From Dehalococcoidia bacterium (GTDB taxonomy: Bacteria; Chloroflexota; Dehalococcoidia; GIF9; AB-539-J10), in NCBI GenBank assembly GCA_030606165.1, contig JAUWGZ010000029.1:1-14685 (forward strand): a stretch of 14,685 nt of DNA, in the 5' to 3' direction. Positions within the stretch are counted from its first letter, which is position 1. Each line of letters starts with the position of its first letter. A program made the position numbers and the translations under genes. The notes under the pieces are model-generated. The model did not search any database. It saw only the letters and a program-made list of their open reading frames with translations, and had not been told where the DNA came from. Positions 14,001 through 14,685 of the stretch are shown here, piece by piece.

Positions 14001-14127
14001 GGGAATAGAAAAGCTTAGGCAAGGTGCTGGGATTCAGTTTGACCCTAAATTGGTGGAGGTCTTCATTGGCATTATTGAGGCTGGGCTTTCTAAGGGGGGT
14101 GCAGACAGGTCAAGGCTCATCCAATGA
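11098..14127 (+). CDS. Membrane-bound 7TM-GAF-GAF-GGDEF-HD-GYP cyclic-di-GMP enzyme
   Basis: 1009 residues. About seven to eight membrane helices in residues 1-275 (alternating hydrophobic blocks, similar to the 7TM sensor module of some histidine kinases) are followed by two GAF-like domains (about 300-460 and 480-640). A GGDEF domain (about 632-795) follows, with catalytic GGDEF at 713-717 and an inhibitory I-site RNAD at 704-707, five residues before it. An HD-GYP phosphodiesterase domain (about 815-995) is last, with HDIGK at 867-871, HHHE at 919-922 and GGGYP at 926-930. Both halves look intact, so the protein could synthesise and degrade c-di-GMP, with one activity dominating according to signals sensed by the membrane or GAF parts. 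The ATG at 11098 has an AAGGG-type site and a promoter about 170 nt upstream. It stands alone. C-di-GMP often controls type IV pili, so a link to the pil operon is plausible but unproven. Confidence 0.92.
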   Translation: MNVYVLVPLIATIAYIPLFVILLSNQPWQRRHRLFLLFLIPAMLWSLSGFFFRSDFLMPYKLLVGKIGICVFIWMLIQLHYFISSFYRSERIKIPLAYIFLVATIVLAALGFIPRGIEITASGINVNYGPWIIAIVLPFLFGVGTRDIYSLIQKYRLSPNPEERNQIVYLLVAIGVLAVFISSILAPRGGEFPVGHISNLIIACVLTYAVVTHRLVDMRVVFRQTLIYAVLYGGSIGMVILFFMLAHRFVGFELNLASLALAIGLGIPAVLFLVHKVRDLWQKKVEEAFIGARYAYRRQLSQFITRIHDVPTLGQLGSEFISLLAQSVDCRRACLLLPQAGNEGFSARFTYPPAEDNPMGELALRADSPVVTWLENDSTILPERNLAIFPEFQSIWEEEREEIRSAGVEIFVPLMNKGKLVAVLAISERRDGKLYAVEDIDLLEFITARVAASMAKEYSHERLKEQDEETTLVNRLTAIITSSMSIQMIFEAFAQELKKVVDIDWATIALIDGSEIYFLALSSTVGSAWQPEERIPLDGTATELACRDRQAVYEADLKRYHRFWTWESHVKLGIRSVVYLPLSVTDRIIGSLILASRKPNAYSSRQIQLLEKVALQIAAPIENAQLYAQLEQKSRLDGLTGLFNRRHFEERLRDEISRHSRYGDVFSIFMLDLDNFKAYNDAYGHPAGDILLNQVGRIIESSVRNADQPFRYGGDEFVVILPQTTTDDAYVVAERVREHIAREMEKRAITVTCSIGLASYPTDGVVSDELVDVADTALYHAKRNGGNRIFLSSKILSEPPDYGGVEGIHAKSNGLSSVYALVSAVEDRDPYAYGHSRKVSTYAEALAKAIGLLPEEVSKVSTAALLHDIGKIGIPDKVLNKKGKLNGQDWEAIKAHPRLGANIVGNIPHLVSCVSSILHHHEKWNGGGYPEGLKGEEIPIEARILAIADTFEAMTSARPYRPPLSHEEGIEKLRQGAGIQFDPKLVEVFIGIIEAGLSKGGADRSRLIQ

Positions 14128-14212
14128 GCGAACGACTCCTTAGCTGCGGGTCTAAAACATCGCCGCTACGGAAATTTAGGGATATCGTCGAGTTTCGTGT
14201 AGGGCTAAAGCG

Positions 14213-14685
14213 TTACATCGCTGGTACTCGAGGGGTGCTCTGTTTCTTTACCAGAACGCATATATTGCGTGAGAAATTCCTTATCGGGAAGTGGTAGGAC
14301 TTCTCCGGTGACATAGCAATGATTTCCCAGCCAGTTTCGACTAGTAGCTTTCTTAGCTCGCCATAAGAGAAAAGGTGATAGTAGCGGTAAATTGATTTTT
14401 CTTTTAGCCTCCAGGGGACGTATCGCTCTTTTGATTTGAACCAGAACCCTGGTTGTCCGTGGTTCCACACGGTTAAAAAAACCTCGCCCTGGGGCTTTAA
14501 TACCCGCTTTAATTCTAAAAAAGCCTTTCCTCTTTCCTCCCTGCCTTTGATGTGGTGGTAAGTAGCCACTGATATTGCCCAATCGAAGGTATTATTGGGG
14601 AAGGGTAGGAACGAGGCATCAGCGGCCATTAAGTTGACATAAAGCTTAAATTTGGCAGAATACCTCAGAGCTTGCTTAAGCATGG
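14213..14685 (-). CDS. Class I SAM methyltransferase, Trm9/ALKBH8-like (5'-truncated by the window edge)
   Basis: The C-terminal 157 or so residues of a methyltransferase transcribed toward the GGDEF gene. It contains the post-motif-I segment DASFLPFPNNTFDWAISVAT, then YHHI, a helix with RVLKP, and a strand VFLTVW. The C-terminal pattern RYVPWRLK, RYYHLFSYGEL and the helix that follows resemble Trm9/ALKBH8-type tRNA wobble-uridine methyltransferases (known from eukaryotes, with bacterial relatives). The SAM-binding glycine motif must lie past 14685. The Met at 14681-14683 fits the internal ML.QAL helix of this fold, so the true start is outside the window. Substrate in this organism is inferred only by resemblance; a generic Methyltransf_11 enzyme is the safe alternative. 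Confidence 0.75.
   Translation of the reverse strand, partial: MLKQALRYSAKFKLYVNLMAADASFLPFPNNTFDWAISVATYHHIKGREERGKAFLELKRVLKPQGEVFLTVWNHGQPGFWFKSKERYVPWRLKEKSIYRYYHLFSYGELRKLLVETGWEIIAMSPEKSYHFPIRNFSRNICVLVKKQSTPRVPAM

Noticed and set aside
14128..14212. Intergenic stretch checked for a tRNA or a bidirectional terminator between convergent genes
   Set aside because: No cloverleaf or T-loop sequence; only a weak bulged stem (TAGCTGCGG/CCGCTA) without a T-run.
14681..14683. ATG considered as the true start of the methyltransferase
   Set aside because: It would remove the SAM-binding glycine motif; the residues that follow fit an internal helix of the fold, so the gene continues past the edge.

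Overview
This 14.7 kb stretch of roughly 48-50% GC bacterial DNA looks like a member of the Chloroflexota, probably a Dehalococcoidia-type lineage. That placement is an inference. It rests on the mix of a type IV pilus ATPase/platform operon, an archaeal-looking small winged-helix protein, tandem GH3-family adenylating enzymes, a large membrane-bound cyclic-di-GMP protein and a high load of short palindromic intergenic repeats. No rRNA, tRNA, CRISPR array, transposase or phage gene is visible.

Layout. Positions 1-293 carry no gene. They hold nested palindromes and a strong leftward sigma70-type promoter (TTGACA, 16 bp, TATACT) firing out of the left edge. From 5097 down to 294, on the minus strand, lies a pilus/pseudopilus operon: a PilB/GspE ATPase with an unusual N-terminal extension, a PilC/GspF platform protein and two prepilin-type proteins. 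A 263 bp block of repeats (1235-1497) separates pilC from the pseudopilins. Positions 5098-5474 hold the pil promoter, two G8 tracts and another dispersed repeat. A minus-strand LuxR-type response regulator with a non-canonical receiver (5475-6179) follows.

The strand switch is at about 6286-6330. To the right, on the plus strand, are a winged-helix regulator (6397-6681) behind a perfect consensus promoter, a ribbon-helix-helix-like protein (6785-7111), two tandem 556-residue GH3 paralogues (7285-8955 and 9005-10675), a strong terminator, a 422 bp intergenic region with repeats and a promoter, and a 1009-residue 7TM-GAF-GAF-GGDEF-HD-GYP protein (11098-14127). A Trm9/ALKBH8-like methyltransferase fragment, convergent on the minus strand, runs off the right edge.

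How they may work together. The pil genes would build a surface filament or pseudopilus. The GGDEF-HD-GYP protein would make and/or break c-di-GMP, a common regulator of pili, and the response regulator and winged-helix protein are plausible local transcription factors. The response-regulator promoter shares an almost identical spacer with the left-edge promoter, which suggests a co-regulated pair. The points most worth a second look are: (1) two tandem, apparently inactivated nuclease-like domains on the pilus ATPase; (2) a GH3 pair in which the first copy has lost two ATP-binding motifs that the second keeps; (3) a receiver domain with Gly in place of the phospho-Asp; (4) a duplicated promoter element; and (5) four exact TTG8 tracts, most of them just upstream of -35 boxes.
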